DNA of 64,000 bases from an uncultured Cedecea sp. (GCF_947498825.1 NZ_CANMLV010000002.1:62001-126000); one strand, 5' to 3'; shown: positions 39,976 through 49,537, counted from the first letter of the stretch. A program made the numbers and translations. The notes: a model not told the origin generated them from the sequence alone.

Positions 39976-40631
39976 CTTGGGAAGACTTATGGTCGTTATT
40001 ACTCGACGGTACGCTGGATACGCTTTATATGGTGGCTCTGGCGGCATTATTTACGTTGTTAATCGGTTTACCATTGGGCGTATTACTGTTTGTGACCCGC
40101 CGTGGAGGGGTTATGTCCGCGCCACGTTTGAATCAGCTACTCGGCAGCATTATTAATGTCGGCCGTTCATTACCCTTTATTGTGTTACTGATAGCGCTTA
40201 TTCCTTTTACTCGCGTGATTGTCGGCACCACGCTCGGGAGTACTGCCGCTGTTGTCCCTATCACTATCGGCGCTTTTCCCTTCTTTGCACGTATTGTGGA
40301 AAGCGCTTTGGATGAAGTCGATAAAGGACGTATAGAGGCCATTCTCTCGATGGGCGGTAATGCCTGGCACGTCATCAGTAAAGTGCTCTTACCCGAAGCC
40401 TTACCTGCCCTGCTGGCTGGTATCACGCTAACCATAGTGATGCTGATCGGCTTTTCTTCCATGGCAGGAGTGATTGGCGGCGGTGGCTTAGGTGATTTAG
40501 CTATCCGTTATGGTTATCAGCGTTTTAATGACCAGGTGATGATAGGCACCGTGGTTATCATGGTCGCTATGGTTCAACTGGTACAAAGTACCGGCGACCG
40601 TTTGGTTCGTCGTCTTGCTCATCGTCGTTAA
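39963..40631 (+). CDS. MetI-like ABC transporter permease
   Basis: Inner-membrane permease of the methionine-type ABC importer (222 residues, five membrane segments). It starts [20 protein letters not shown]. The EAA loop reads [19 protein letters not shown]-type and is followed by [20 protein letters not shown]. The glycine-rich [21 protein letters not shown] is diagnostic of MetI. It is last in the oxygenase-MetQNI-like operon, and a terminator follows. Confidence 0.92.
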   Translation: MRRLTWEDLWSLLLDGTLDTLYMVALAALFTLLIGLPLGVLLFVTRRGGVMSAPRLNQLLGSIINVGRSLPFIVLLIALIPFTRVIVGTTLGSTAAVVPITIGAFPFFARIVESALDEVDKGRIEAILSMGGNAWHVISKVLLPEALPALLAGITLTIVMLIGFSSMAGVIGGGGLGDLAIRYGYQRFNDQVMIGTVVIMVAMVQLVQSTGDRLVRRLAHRR

Positions 40632-40650
40632 ACTTTCTTAACCCTTCCTG

Positions 40651-40684
40651 TCCGGTATCCTGTCCAGATGCCGGATATTTCTTT
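40651..40684 (+). terminator. Terminator after the MetI-like gene
   Basis: TCCGGTATC / GATGCCGGA (one G-U pair) with a nine-base loop, followed by TATTTCTTTTC. It lies 20 bases after the stop. Confidence 0.65.
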
Positions 40685-40750
40685 TCAAGCCTCGTTATAC
40701 CCTGCCAGCCATTCCGAAACGTTTTTTTTGGCTGTAGATCACAAAACCAA

Positions 40751-40831
40751 TTTGTTAACGATAACAAAGGTGATTTCAATCACATTTTTATTGATTTTTA
40801 CTTCCAACAATAAAAGTTAACGTTAACAATT
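40751..40831. promoter_or_regulatory. Paired LacI-family operators and CRP site upstream of the sucrose operon
   Basis: Two related palindromes: TTTGTTAACGATAACAAA (40751-40768) and AAGTTAACGTTAACAATT (40814-40831), centres 63 bases apart (about six helical turns). Between them GGTGATTTCAATCACA (40769-40784) fits the CRP consensus (GTGA-N6-TCAC). The layout suits looping repression by the nearby LacI-type regulator, plus catabolite control. Confidence 0.75.
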
Positions 40832-40861
40832 GGCTCAATAAATCTTCAGGGGATAGCCGCT

Positions 40862-42112
40862 ATGGCTCTGACAATACGCAAACAACATCATTATTTGGTT
40901 CTGAGTGGACTCCTGTTTACCTTCTTCTGGACTTGGTCTTCTGTCTTTTCACTGATCTCTCTCTGGTTACATCAAAAAATAGGGCTCAGTGGCGCAGAAA
41001 CCGGTCTGATATTTTCTATTATCGCGCTGACAGCTTTGTGCGCACAGCCGTTATACGGTTTTATACAAGATAAACTGGGTCTGAAAAAAACACTGCTGCA
41101 GGTCATTGGTTTCTTATTGGTCATCAGTGGCCCTTATTTTATTTTTGTCTGCACCCCCCTGCTTCAGACTCATATTGTACCGGGGGCTGTCAGCATCGGG
41201 CTTTATGTCGGCGCGACCTTCTTTGCCGGTATTGGGGCTTTAGAGTGTTATACCGAACGTGTCAGTCGTATCGTCGGTTTTGAATACGGACGAGCCAGAA
41301 TGTGGGGGTCGCTGGGCTGGGCCGGTGCCACCTTACTTGCCGGGTTATTGTTTAACATTAACCCACAACTAAATTTCTGGATGGGGAGTATTTCAGCGCT
41401 GATTTTCATCACGCTTTTATGGTGGATGAAAGATGTTCAGACTAATGCATTTAATGAACTGGAATACGGCAAAACCAGTGCTCTTTCGCTCAATGATGCA
41501 TTAAGCCTGCTTAAACTACCGCGCTTCTGGGCATTAGTGGTCTTTGTCTGTGGTGTCAGCGTTTATAACGTTTACGATCAACAATTTCCTATCTATTTTG
41601 CCTCGCTATTCAGTGACATCAATCATGGGAATGAGATGTTCGGTTTTCTGAACTCATTCCAGGTATTCCTTGAAGCGATAGGCATGTTCCTCGCCCCCTT
41701 CCTGGTGAATAAAATTGGTGCAAAACGTGGCTTATTGCTGAGTGGTTTTATTATGGCACTGCGTATCTTTGGCTCCGGTATGGCTGCCGATACGGTAACG
41801 ATTTCACTGATGAAATTACTGCATGCGGTTGAGCTACCAATCTTATTAATCGCGATGTTTAAATACATCACGACCCAATTCGATCAGCGACTTTCTGCCA
41901 CACTCTATTTGGTCGGATTCCAGTTCATCACCTCCATTTGCGCCAGCGTTTTATCACCACTGGTGGGCCAAGGCTATGACCAGCTTGGGTTCCCGGATAC
42001 CTATATGATCCTCTCCGGTCTGGTGCTCTTCTTTACACTGATTTCAGGTTTCTTGCTTAATGGCGATACGCCAAAACAGCCCGTTGCTCCTCTTAATTTA
42101 CAAACCAGGTAA
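40862..42112 (+). CDS. cscB: Sucrose/oligosaccharide:proton symporter, CscB/RafB (LacY) family
   Basis: Twelve-helix MFS permease of the oligosaccharide:H+ symporter family (416 residues). Family blocks are YGFIQDKLGLKKTLL (loop 2-3), GALECYTERVSRIVGFEYGRARMWGSLGWA (shown split: ECYTERVSR and FEYGRARMWGSLGWA) with the key Glu and Arg, DQQFPIYFASLF, FLNSFQVFLEA and KLLHAVELPILLIAMFKY with the His and Glu of helix 10. It resembles RafB as much as CscB, so the sugar could be sucrose or a raffinose-type sugar. The invertase next door favours sucrose. Its stop overlaps the cscA start (TAATG). Confidence 0.85.
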   Translation: MALTIRKQHHYLVLSGLLFTFFWTWSSVFSLISLWLHQKIGLSGAETGLIFSIIALTALCAQPLYGFIQDKLGLKKTLLQVIGFLLVISGPYFIFVCTPLLQTHIVPGAVSIGLYVGATFFAGIGALECYTERVSRIVGFEYGRARMWGSLGWAGATLLAGLLFNINPQLNFWMGSISALIFITLLWWMKDVQTNAFNELEYGKTSALSLNDALSLLKLPRFWALVVFVCGVSVYNVYDQQFPIYFASLFSDINHGNEMFGFLNSFQVFLEAIGMFLAPFLVNKIGAKRGLLLSGFIMALRIFGSGMAADTVTISLMKLLHAVELPILLIAMFKYITTQFDQRLSATLYLVGFQFITSICASVLSPLVGQGYDQLGFPDTYMILSGLVLFFTLISGFLLNGDTPKQPVAPLNLQTR

Positions 42113-43563
42113 TGATCATGAAAAGCCAACTTTTCCAGGCACAACAAGCCTTAGAAGCGAATATTAAGACCAGGGGTAATACCTTTTATCCGCAGTTCCA
42201 TCTGTCACCACCCGCAGGCTGGATGAATGATCCTAATGGGCTGATTTACCACAATGGCCTCTACCATGCTTTCTATCAGCATCATCCGTTTGATGAGAAC
42301 TGGGGTCCGATGCACTGGGGGCATGCTACAAGCCAGGATATGGTGCACTGGACAACACAACCTATCGCCCTGGCACCTGGTGATGAATGGGATACCGATG
42401 GCTGTTTTTCTGGCAGTGCGGTCGATGATAATGGCGTACTATCCCTTATCTATACCGGCCATATCTGGCTGGACGGTAGTGGCAATGACAGCGCTATTCA
42501 TCAGGTTCAGTGCCTGGCAACCAGTCAGGACGGGATCCATTTTGAAAAGCAAGGTGTCATTCTGAACCCACCGCCTGGCATCATGCATTTTCGTGACCCA
42601 AAAGTCTGGCTGCAGGATGGAGAATGGTGGATGGTCATCGGTGCACGCGATATTGACGATCGCGGTCTGGTTCTTCTCTATCGTGGGAGCTCACTGCGCG
42701 ACTGGCAATTAGACAGGGTACTGGCACAAGCTGATGCTGAGATGGGATATATGTGGGAATGCCCTGACTTTTTCCCACTCGGTGAAGAGCAACTCCTCAT
42801 GTTCTCTCCTCAGGGTATCCAGGCTCAAGGCTTTGAGAATCTTAATCTGTTCCAGAGCGGATATCTACGCGGTAAGTGGCAGCCTGGTCGTGATTTCACC
42901 GCGGTACAGAACTTTGTTGAAATGGACAGAGGCCACGATTTTTATGCCCCACAATCTTTTATTGCTGCCGATGGTCGCCGTATAGTGATGGGCTGGATGG
43001 ATATGTGGGAATCGCCTATGCCAGGAAAAAAAGAAGGCTGGGCGGGTTCTTTGACTCTGCCACGCGAACTGAGTCTCGGTCCACAAGGCCAAATTCTGCA
43101 ACGCCCCGTTGCCGAGCTAACCAGGCTACGTACTGAGCACTACACAATAACTCCATGCTGGCTGGATATCGAGCCACAACAACTTCAGCAACAGGCGAAA
43201 ACCATTGAACTGGAACTGAGCTGGGATTGTGCGGCAAGCAGCGCTGAGTGCTATGGCCTGCGCTTAGGTAGTTGCCTTGAACTGTATGTTGATTCAGGCG
43301 AAAAACGACTGATTCTGTCTCGCCGTTCAGATGACGAAGCACTCAACAGTGAACGTAGTGTTGCCATCGATACCACAAGTGAGCTGAAACTACGGATATT
43401 TATCGATCATAGTTCGGTTGAGGTGTTTATTAATCAAGGTGAAGCCTGCATGACCAGCCGTATCTATCCACAGCCTGACGACCGCCAGTTAGCCCTGTTT
43501 GCCGATAAAGGCCGGGCACTCTGCCAGGGCGGTCTGTTATGGGAGCTCAGCAGTTTACAATGA
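42112..43563 (+). CDS. cscA: Sucrose-6-phosphate hydrolase / invertase, GH32
   Basis: Cytoplasmic GH32 beta-fructosidase (483 residues) hydrolysing sucrose to glucose and fructose. The nucleophile Asp is in HLSPPAGWMNDPNGL (WMNDPNG). The transition-state motif is FRDPK (MHFRDPKVWL), and the acid/base Glu is in MWECPDFFPL. The C-terminal beta-sandwich holds RIFIDHSSVEVFINQGE. No signal peptide is present. The 3' end overlaps the convergent regulator by 9 bases. As the partner is a symporter and not a PTS, the substrate should be free sucrose. No cscK fructokinase is in the cluster. Confidence 0.93.
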   Translation: MIMKSQLFQAQQALEANIKTRGNTFYPQFHLSPPAGWMNDPNGLIYHNGLYHAFYQHHPFDENWGPMHWGHATSQDMVHWTTQPIALAPGDEWDTDGCFSGSAVDDNGVLSLIYTGHIWLDGSGNDSAIHQVQCLATSQDGIHFEKQGVILNPPPGIMHFRDPKVWLQDGEWWMVIGARDIDDRGLVLLYRGSSLRDWQLDRVLAQADAEMGYMWECPDFFPLGEEQLLMFSPQGIQAQGFENLNLFQSGYLRGKWQPGRDFTAVQNFVEMDRGHDFYAPQSFIAADGRRIVMGWMDMWESPMPGKKEGWAGSLTLPRELSLGPQGQILQRPVAELTRLRTEHYTITPCWLDIEPQQLQQQAKTIELELSWDCAASSAECYGLRLGSCLELYVDSGEKRLILSRRSDDEALNSERSVAIDTTSELKLRIFIDHSSVEVFINQGEACMTSRIYPQPDDRQLALFADKGRALCQGGLLWELSSLQ

Positions 43564-44550
43564 AACCCGCTTCAGTAACGGGCAAGGCAGATAGTTAATA
43601 CCGCGGCTTTGCCGCCCTTCAATTACGTGCAATGCCGCCTGACGACCCAGTTCGTGGTGCGGTAATTGCACGGTACTCAGCGGCGGTAAAAAGAGCTCGC
43701 CAACACCAATCAGATTGTCATATCCCAGCACTGCCACTTGTTGTGGAATATTGACGCCTTTTGCCAGCAGCTGCTGATAACCGACAAAAGCAATTCTGTC
43801 GTTACCACATACCAGCACATCAAAATCGGGCAGTCCCTGTGCGCAATGCGTCTCCAGTAAAGGAGCGAGATCGGTATAGTGAGCATCTCCCATTGTCATA
43901 TGATACTGCTGAACGTCATCCAGATTCAGACCGGCTTCTTGCCAGGCTTTTTCAAAACCCTCACGTCGCGCTTTGCTGGCGAGAGTTTCAACGGGCAGCC
44001 AGAAACAAAGCGGTCGTCGATAGCCCTGAGCAATTAAATAACGGGTAGCTTCATACTGACCGGAAAAGTCATCGGGAATATAACAAGGCAGTGAGGGATC
44101 ATCAGTGACACAGTTCGCCAGCACGATGGATTTATCTTCAAGAGCTTTAGGCAGTGTAACGTGACGTAAACCCATGGTAGTAAAAATAATCCCGTCTGGC
44201 CGCTGGGATAATAGCTGTTTAACCGCTCGTTCACTGTCATCAACAGAGAGAATATTAATCAGAAAACTGTTCCATCCCGATTCACGTGCAGTCTGTTCAA
44301 TCGCCAGTAACATTTCGACCGAAAAGGGTGTGGTCGCCGTATCGAGAGCCAAAATAGCAATCGTCGAGGCACTGACCCCTTGATTACGAATTTTTCGCGC
44401 GGAATAATCGGGCACGTAATGCAGGGTATCAATGGCCTGCTGCACCCGTTCTCTGGTGGCGGGTTTAACATTATCGGGATGATTGATCACCCGCGAGACT
44501 GTCATTAAAGAAACCCCGGCCATCGTTGCTACGTCTTTTAAAGAAGCCAT
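43555..44550 (-). CDS. cscR: LacI-family repressor, probable sucrose regulator CscR
   Basis: LacI/GalR regulator of 331 residues. The N-terminal HTH is MASLKDVATMAGVSLMTVSRV with hinge VPDYSARKIRN, then a periplasmic-binding-protein-like effector domain (ILSVDDSERAVKQLLSQRPDGI, VLGYDNLIGVGELF, LSTVQLPHHELGRQAA). The start was set at MASLKD, as the 23 upstream residues of the open frame are not LacI-like. It is convergent with and overlaps cscA. The paired operators upstream of cscB are its likely targets. Confidence 0.88.
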   Translation of the reverse strand: MASLKDVATMAGVSLMTVSRVINHPDNVKPATRERVQQAIDTLHYVPDYSARKIRNQGVSASTIAILALDTATTPFSVEMLLAIEQTARESGWNSFLINILSVDDSERAVKQLLSQRPDGIIFTTMGLRHVTLPKALEDKSIVLANCVTDDPSLPCYIPDDFSGQYEATRYLIAQGYRRPLCFWLPVETLASKARREGFEKAWQEAGLNLDDVQQYHMTMGDAHYTDLAPLLETHCAQGLPDFDVLVCGNDRIAFVGYQQLLAKGVNIPQQVAVLGYDNLIGVGELFLPPLSTVQLPHHELGRQAALHVIEGRQSRGINYLPCPLLKRVSL

Positions 44551-44664
44551 ATCATCCGCGAAAAGAGAGGGAAACCATGATATTAACGTGTTTTCTGCGA
44601 GTTTAACAATCACAGACAACCTGATTCAGTGGCCAGATTGCCTGCCGGGATAAATACAGAAGGG

Positions 44665-45747
44665 TTATGACAAGGCTTCGACTTTCTTAAAAGCTTCCAA
44701 TAAAACTTCAGGTGAAAGTTCGATCGGTAAAGCATGAATCGACTCACCCGGTTGTAATACCCGGGTAATAACTTGATTCAACTGTTCTGTTTGATGAATA
44801 TCAACATCCAATTGCGCCAGCTTCGTTGGCAGATTAAAGCGAGCAAAGGCGTGGGTTAACTGCCGCAGAACATCGTCCTGGCCAAGCAAAGCACTTTGTA
44901 CCAGAATGCCGTAAGCCACTTTTGTACCATGCAGAAAACGATCTGTTTGTGGCAACGTCGTCAGGCCATTATGTATCGCATGTGCAGCTGCTACGCGGGT
45001 ATAACGCTCTCCCAGCCCCCCGACCATACCGCCACCGGCAATAATCGCATCAACCACATCGAAAAACTTTTGGCTAAGCAATCCATTTGCGCTGTCCTCC
45101 AGCGCCTGTTCACTGCTTTCCAGTAATACGTCACGTATGCTGAGCGCAGCACTTAACCCTAACCGCACCGTCAGCGGCAAGTTTTCTGGCTGTGGGCTAA
45201 GAACCACGGCTTCATACCATTTTGCCAGCGTGTCGCCAATGCCGGCGAGCAAATACTCAGCGGGTGCATGCAGAATAATTTCAGGCTCAACCAGTACCAG
45301 ATGGTTAGCATCGTTAAAAATTTCATAACCCAAGGCCTGCCCGGCATCGTTATACCAGACTGACAGCGGAGTCCAGGCAGCACAGGTCGCAGCGATAGTC
45401 GGCACAGCCACCAGCGGCGCTTTCAGCCTTCTGGCGACAGCTTTTACGGTATCCAGCAATGCCCCACCACCAATGCCAATCACTACCTGGCTATCTCCCG
45501 CCTCGGCGACCAGACGCTGAACATCGCTTTCGCTACAGTGACCGCGAAACAGAATATGTTTCGCCCCTGACAAAGTAAAAGCCGCAGGTAAAAATGGTTT
45601 AGCCGCCGCCAGGGCTCGTTCACCGTAAATCCACACAGCCTGACTTAGCTGTTCTTCAGAATAGAACTCATTCAGCCGAGAAAGGCTACCCGGATGAGAG
45701 AAATAATTAGCGGGCCCGGTAACGACACGAATAGCGGTGCTGGACAT
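44665..45747 (-). CDS. hcxA: HcxA (YbdH), hydroxycarboxylate dehydrogenase A
   Basis: Iron-containing alcohol dehydrogenase/glycerol dehydrogenase-like enzyme; E. coli HcxA reduces 2-oxoacids such as 2-oxobutanoate with NADPH. Its 360 residues track E. coli YbdH: RVVTGPANYFSHPGSLSRL, GAKHILFRGHCSESDVQ, IGIGGGALLDTVKAV (NAD(P) loop), the metal-binding GIGDTLAKWYEAVV Asp, and AAAHAIHNGLT/RFLHGTKVAYG His ligands. In E. coli ybdH is next to ybdL (mtnE). Here it starts the sulfur-salvage cluster, and 4-methylthio-2-oxobutanoate is a conceivable substrate (inference). Confidence 0.92.
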   Translation of the reverse strand: MSSTAIRVVTGPANYFSHPGSLSRLNEFYSEEQLSQAVWIYGERALAAAKPFLPAAFTLSGAKHILFRGHCSESDVQRLVAEAGDSQVVIGIGGGALLDTVKAVARRLKAPLVAVPTIAATCAAWTPLSVWYNDAGQALGYEIFNDANHLVLVEPEIILHAPAEYLLAGIGDTLAKWYEAVVLSPQPENLPLTVRLGLSAALSIRDVLLESSEQALEDSANGLLSQKFFDVVDAIIAGGGMVGGLGERYTRVAAAHAIHNGLTTLPQTDRFLHGTKVAYGILVQSALLGQDDVLRQLTHAFARFNLPTKLAQLDVDIHQTEQLNQVITRVLQPGESIHALPIELSPEVLLEAFKKVEALS

Positions 45748-45795
45748 GATTTATTTCCTTTACATACGTTGTCGTAGGAACGATTTAACTCTAAT

Positions 45796-45819
45796 ATATG
45801 TCCAGACTTCTGGACGGCT
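45796..45819. promoter_or_regulatory. Candidate MetJ operator between hcxA and the RbsABC-type transporter
   Basis: Three tandem 8-mers compared with the met box AGACGTCT: ATATGTCC (5/8), AGACTTCT (7/8), GGACGGCT (6/8), at 45796-45819. It also contains the palindrome GTCCAGA-CT-TCTGGAC. Placed 49 bases ahead of hcxA and 103 bases ahead of the ATPase gene, it could repress both when S-adenosylmethionine is plentiful. Confidence 0.6.
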
Positions 45820-45921
45820 AATAACATTTAGTTTTATCTTATTCCTTTTCACTCATTGCACGCAACTCGGAAGGTCGTTAAAAATTTGAATCAGTTTACT
45901 ATTTCGAAAACAGGTCCCAGT

Positions 45922-47427
45922 ATGACCCCGCCTGACCGTCTTGAAATGCGTGATATTTCTATTGCCTTCGGTGGCTTCAATGCCCTGACTCAGGTGGGCT
46001 TTGTGCTCAATGGTGGATCCATTCACGCCCTGACAGGTGCCAATGGTGCCGGAAAATCGACGCTGATGGCCGTACTTTCCGGGGCCTATAAGCATTATCA
46101 GGGTCACATTCTGATCAATGGTAAAGAAGTCAGCATCCGTACTCCGCGTGACGCCAAACTTGCCGGTATCCATCTGGTTCAGCAAGAAGTTGACGTTGCC
46201 CTGGTTCCGGGTCTGAGCGTGGCTGAAAATATCATGCTCGATAAGCTGGCAGAGCCGGGTCATGTTTATCGCTGGGGAGAGATTTATCAACAAGCCCGGG
46301 CGGCGTTAGCACCGTTGGAAGTGAATATTGATATCCGTAAACGGATTGAACAGTGCTCTCTGGCAGAAAAACAACAAATTCTGCTGGCTCGCGCCCTCTC
46401 TCACCACTGTCGCTTTCTGATCCTCGATGAGCCCACAGCCCCCCTTGACGGCCAGGAAAGCGCACATCTGTTTAAGGTGGTCAGAAACCTTCAGCAACAA
46501 GGGATCGGGGTAGTATTCATCTCACACCGTATTCATGAACTGAAAGAGATCTGTGACCAGATGACGGTGCTACGTGACGGCAAATTTATCTGTAGCGAAG
46601 CCATGGCACAACTGAGTGGTGAGCAAATTGTCGAAAAAATGCTCGGCCATAATCTGGAAGACATTTACCCTCCACACCGACCTGATGTCGCGGATATTCC
46701 GCTACTGCGCGTCACGGGTCTGCATGATGAAGCTCTGCTACGCAATATTTCATTACGCCTGCGTAAAGGAGAGATCCTCGGTATTGCCGGACTGGCCGGT
46801 GCGGGTAAAACCGAATTATGCAAAGCCCTGTTTGGCGCCACCCCGAGTCAGCTGGAAAGCGGTGAGTTACGGGGTAAACCCTGGCGTCCCAGAGACCCCG
46901 CCGATTCTGTCAGCAGGGGCGTCGTGCTGGTCCCTGAGGAACGTCGTAAAGAAGGTATTTTCATCGATGAGTCTCTGACCATGAACTTGGCGGTCAGCGC
47001 TGACTGGCAGTTCTCACGTTTTGGTTTTTTTAGCCACCGCAAGGCACAAGGCTGGGCACAGGAAGTGATTAAACGCCTGGCGATCCGCACTCTCGGTCCG
47101 GCGCAGACCTTAAGGCGACTGTCAGGAGGTAACCAGCAAAAGGTTGCTATCGGAAAATGGCTACGTAATGAAGCGGAGGTGCTGATTTTCGATGAGCCAA
47201 CCAAAGGCGTCGATATCAAAGCCAAAACCGATTTATTTGTCTTAATCGATCAGCTAGCACGGCAAGGTAAAGGGGTGATTTACGCCTCTGGTGAATTTGC
47301 TGAACTGGTTGGACTCTGTGACAGAATTTGCGTCCTGTGGGACGGAAAAATAGTAGCAGAGCTCGATGGCCATCAGGCCACAGAAGAAACCCTTTTATAT
47401 TACTCCACTGGAGGAGCACCTGCGTGA
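45922..47427 (+). CDS. Sugar-type ABC importer ATPase, RbsA-like (two ABC domains)
   Basis: Fused double ATPase of the ribose/simple-sugar class (501 residues, as RbsA). Domain 1 has Walker A GANGAGKST and Walker B FLILDEPTAPLD. Domain 2 has GLAGAGKTE, VPEERRKEGIF, LSGGNQQKVAIGKWL and VLIFDEPTKGVD. The ATG at 45922 is preferred over a TTG at 45856 on length and similarity. It is coupled to the permease gene (GTGA overlap). Linkage to mtnK and the MetJ-like box suggest a methylthio-sugar substrate (inference). Confidence 0.88.
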   Translation: MTPPDRLEMRDISIAFGGFNALTQVGFVLNGGSIHALTGANGAGKSTLMAVLSGAYKHYQGHILINGKEVSIRTPRDAKLAGIHLVQQEVDVALVPGLSVAENIMLDKLAEPGHVYRWGEIYQQARAALAPLEVNIDIRKRIEQCSLAEKQQILLARALSHHCRFLILDEPTAPLDGQESAHLFKVVRNLQQQGIGVVFISHRIHELKEICDQMTVLRDGKFICSEAMAQLSGEQIVEKMLGHNLEDIYPPHRPDVADIPLLRVTGLHDEALLRNISLRLRKGEILGIAGLAGAGKTELCKALFGATPSQLESGELRGKPWRPRDPADSVSRGVVLVPEERRKEGIFIDESLTMNLAVSADWQFSRFGFFSHRKAQGWAQEVIKRLAIRTLGPAQTLRRLSGGNQQKVAIGKWLRNEAEVLIFDEPTKGVDIKAKTDLFVLIDQLARQGKGVIYASGEFAELVGLCDRICVLWDGKIVAELDGHQATEETLLYYSTGGAPA

Positions 47428-48422
47428 GTCATAACGCCCCCCTGAAAGCCACCTTATCTGGCCGCCATCAGTTCTTTGAGTTTCTCTATAAATGGGGGAT
47501 GTTGCTTACCGTTGTGGCACTGATTGCCCTGTTCGGCATTGCTTCTGACAGTTTTCTGGAACTGAACAATATCATTAATATTTTGCGCTCAATTGCGATA
47601 GTCACCGTTATCGCGATTGGCGTTTCTATTTCACTCACCGTAGGCGGTTTTGATTTATCTGTCGGTTCAACCGCATCCTTGGCCAATGCGCTGGTGATTT
47701 CGCTGTTTGTCTGGCACGGCTTCGGCACAACTGAGGCGATTATCGTCACCTTATTACTCTGTACTCTGGTGGGGCTGTTTAATGCCTTTCTTATCGTGAT
47801 ATTGAAAATTCCCGATATGCTCGCCACCCTCGCCAGCCTGTTCGTTATTCAGGGAGTCGCCATGACCTACAGCTATGGCGGCTCAATTACCACCAATATG
47901 ATGCTGCCTGATGGTGAAATGGCAGAAGGGGTTATCCCGGCCAGCTTCTCATTACTCGGCCAGGTCCCGACTATCGTTATCATTATGCTGGTAGTCACCC
48001 TGGTCGCACAGCTAGGGCTTTCACTCACCAAATATGGCCGCCGGATGTACGCCATTGGCGGTAACCCGCAGGCTGCAAGACTGTCAGGTATCCGCACCAC
48101 TCGCTATCGTGTTGCCGCTTATGTACTGGCCTCTTTATTGGCGGGTTTAGGCGGTATTTTACTGGCCTCTCGTATCGGTTCTTCTCAGGTGAACGCCGGG
48201 GGAGGTTATCTGATGGATGCGGTTGCCGCTGCGTGGATTGGTTTTTCTCTGGCAGGTTCCGGCAAGCCAAATGCTTTGGGTACCTTAGTCGGTGCCATCA
48301 TTCTTGGTGTATTACAGAACGGACTGGTGATGTTATCCGTTCCTTATTACGCCATGGACATTATTAAAGGCCTGGTGCTGGCAGCAGCCTTAGCCATTAC
48401 TTATATCCAACAACGACGCTAA
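47424..48422 (+). CDS. Sugar-type ABC importer permease, RbsC-like
   Basis: Inner-membrane permease of 332 residues with about ten membrane segments. RbsC-type blocks are VTVIAIGVSISLTVGGFDLSVGS (read as TVGGFDLSVGSTASLANA), FNAFLIVILKIPDMLATLA, TKYGRRMYAIGGNPQAARLSG and YLMDAVAAAWIGFS. It starts at GTG 47424 with GGAGGAG upstream, overlapping the ATPase stop. The binding protein follows after 12 bases. Confidence 0.9.
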   Translation: MSHNAPLKATLSGRHQFFEFLYKWGMLLTVVALIALFGIASDSFLELNNIINILRSIAIVTVIAIGVSISLTVGGFDLSVGSTASLANALVISLFVWHGFGTTEAIIVTLLLCTLVGLFNAFLIVILKIPDMLATLASLFVIQGVAMTYSYGGSITTNMMLPDGEMAEGVIPASFSLLGQVPTIVIIMLVVTLVAQLGLSLTKYGRRMYAIGGNPQAARLSGIRTTRYRVAAYVLASLLAGLGGILLASRIGSSQVNAGGGYLMDAVAAAWIGFSLAGSGKPNALGTLVGAIILGVLQNGLVMLSVPYYAMDIIKGLVLAAALAITYIQQRR

Positions 48423-48434
48423 CAGGACATAACC

Positions 48435-49499
48435 ATGAAAAAATTAACTGCTTCATTACTGGCGCTAAGCCTGCTTGCCGCTTTGCCTGTCAGAGCTGCC
48501 GTTGTCGCACCTGTACCGGATAAAATTGCTCAGCACGACGGACCTATTCGCATTGCGGTTATTCGTAACCTTGGCTCTGATGACAACACCACTCAGTTTG
48601 TCTCCGGTGCGATACAACAAGGTAAAAAACTGGGCTTTCAGGTCAGCACTTTTCTGAGTAATGGTGACGATGCCCGTTTCCAGGATTTTGTTAATCAGGC
48701 AATCAGCCAGAAATATGACGGTATTATTCTGTCCCAGGGCCGCAGCCCTTACTCCACTGAGCTGATTAAAAAAGCCATTGATGCCGGGATCGCCGTATCC
48801 GTCTTTGATACCGCTGTTGAAGGTGTAATCCCCGGGCTTACCGTCAGTCAACAAGACGACACCTCTCTGACCAACCTCTCCTTTGGTCAGTTGGTGGAAG
48901 ACTTTAATGGCAAGGCCAATATCGTCAAACTCTGGGTGGCCGGATTCCCGCCAATGGATCGACGCCAGGCCGCCTATCAGCAGCTGTTAAAAGCAAACCC
49001 GGGCATTGTTGAACTGGAGTCTATTGGTGCCGTTTCTTCCGATGTACAGGGGGATACGGCCAATAAAGTCGGCGCTATTCTGGCTAAATATCCGAAAGGC
49101 AAAATTGATGCTATCTGGGGCACATGGGATGCCTTCACCCAGGGCGCTTATAAGGCCCTGCAAGAAAACGGTCGTAACGAGATTAAACTGTACAGCATTG
49201 ATATTTCCAACCAGGATTTACAGTTAATGCGTGAAGCCAACAGCCCATGGAAAGTCAGCGTTGCGGTTGATCCAAAATTGATTGGTGCGACCAATGTGCG
49301 TCTGCTGGCGAAGAAAATTGCCGGGGAACCCACACCTGACAGCTACGACTTTAAAGCCGCAGTGATCCCGCAGGCGCTGCTGGTGAGCCAGGCAGAACCG
49401 GTTAACGTGGCCGGCCTGGCAAAAATTATTCCAGGATGGGGCCAGACCGACGATTTTGTTGCCCCGTGGTTTGCCACCCTGGAAGCAAAAAACAAATAA
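48435..49499 (+). CDS. Sugar-type ABC importer periplasmic binding protein, RbsB-like
   Basis: 354 residues. The signal peptide is MKKLTASLLALSLLAALPVRA. The type I binding-protein fold follows: IRIAVIRNLGSDDNTTQFVSG, QAISQKYDGIILSQGR, DAGIAVSVFDTAV, KIDAIWGTWDAFTQGAYKAL and VSVAVDPKLIGATNVRL. The ligand cannot be read from sequence; the neighbourhood suggests methylthioribose. A terminator lies between this gene and the LVIVD gene, so the latter may be expressed at a lower level. Confidence 0.88.
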   Translation: MKKLTASLLALSLLAALPVRAAVVAPVPDKIAQHDGPIRIAVIRNLGSDDNTTQFVSGAIQQGKKLGFQVSTFLSNGDDARFQDFVNQAISQKYDGIILSQGRSPYSTELIKKAIDAGIAVSVFDTAVEGVIPGLTVSQQDDTSLTNLSFGQLVEDFNGKANIVKLWVAGFPPMDRRQAAYQQLLKANPGIVELESIGAVSSDVQGDTANKVGAILAKYPKGKIDAIWGTWDAFTQGAYKALQENGRNEIKLYSIDISNQDLQLMREANSPWKVSVAVDPKLIGATNVRLLAKKIAGEPTPDSYDFKAAVIPQALLVSQAEPVNVAGLAKIIPGWGQTDDFVAPWFATLEAKNK

Positions 49500-49537
49500 C
49501 CACGTAAAATCATTTTTTTGATTTTGGATGACAAATT

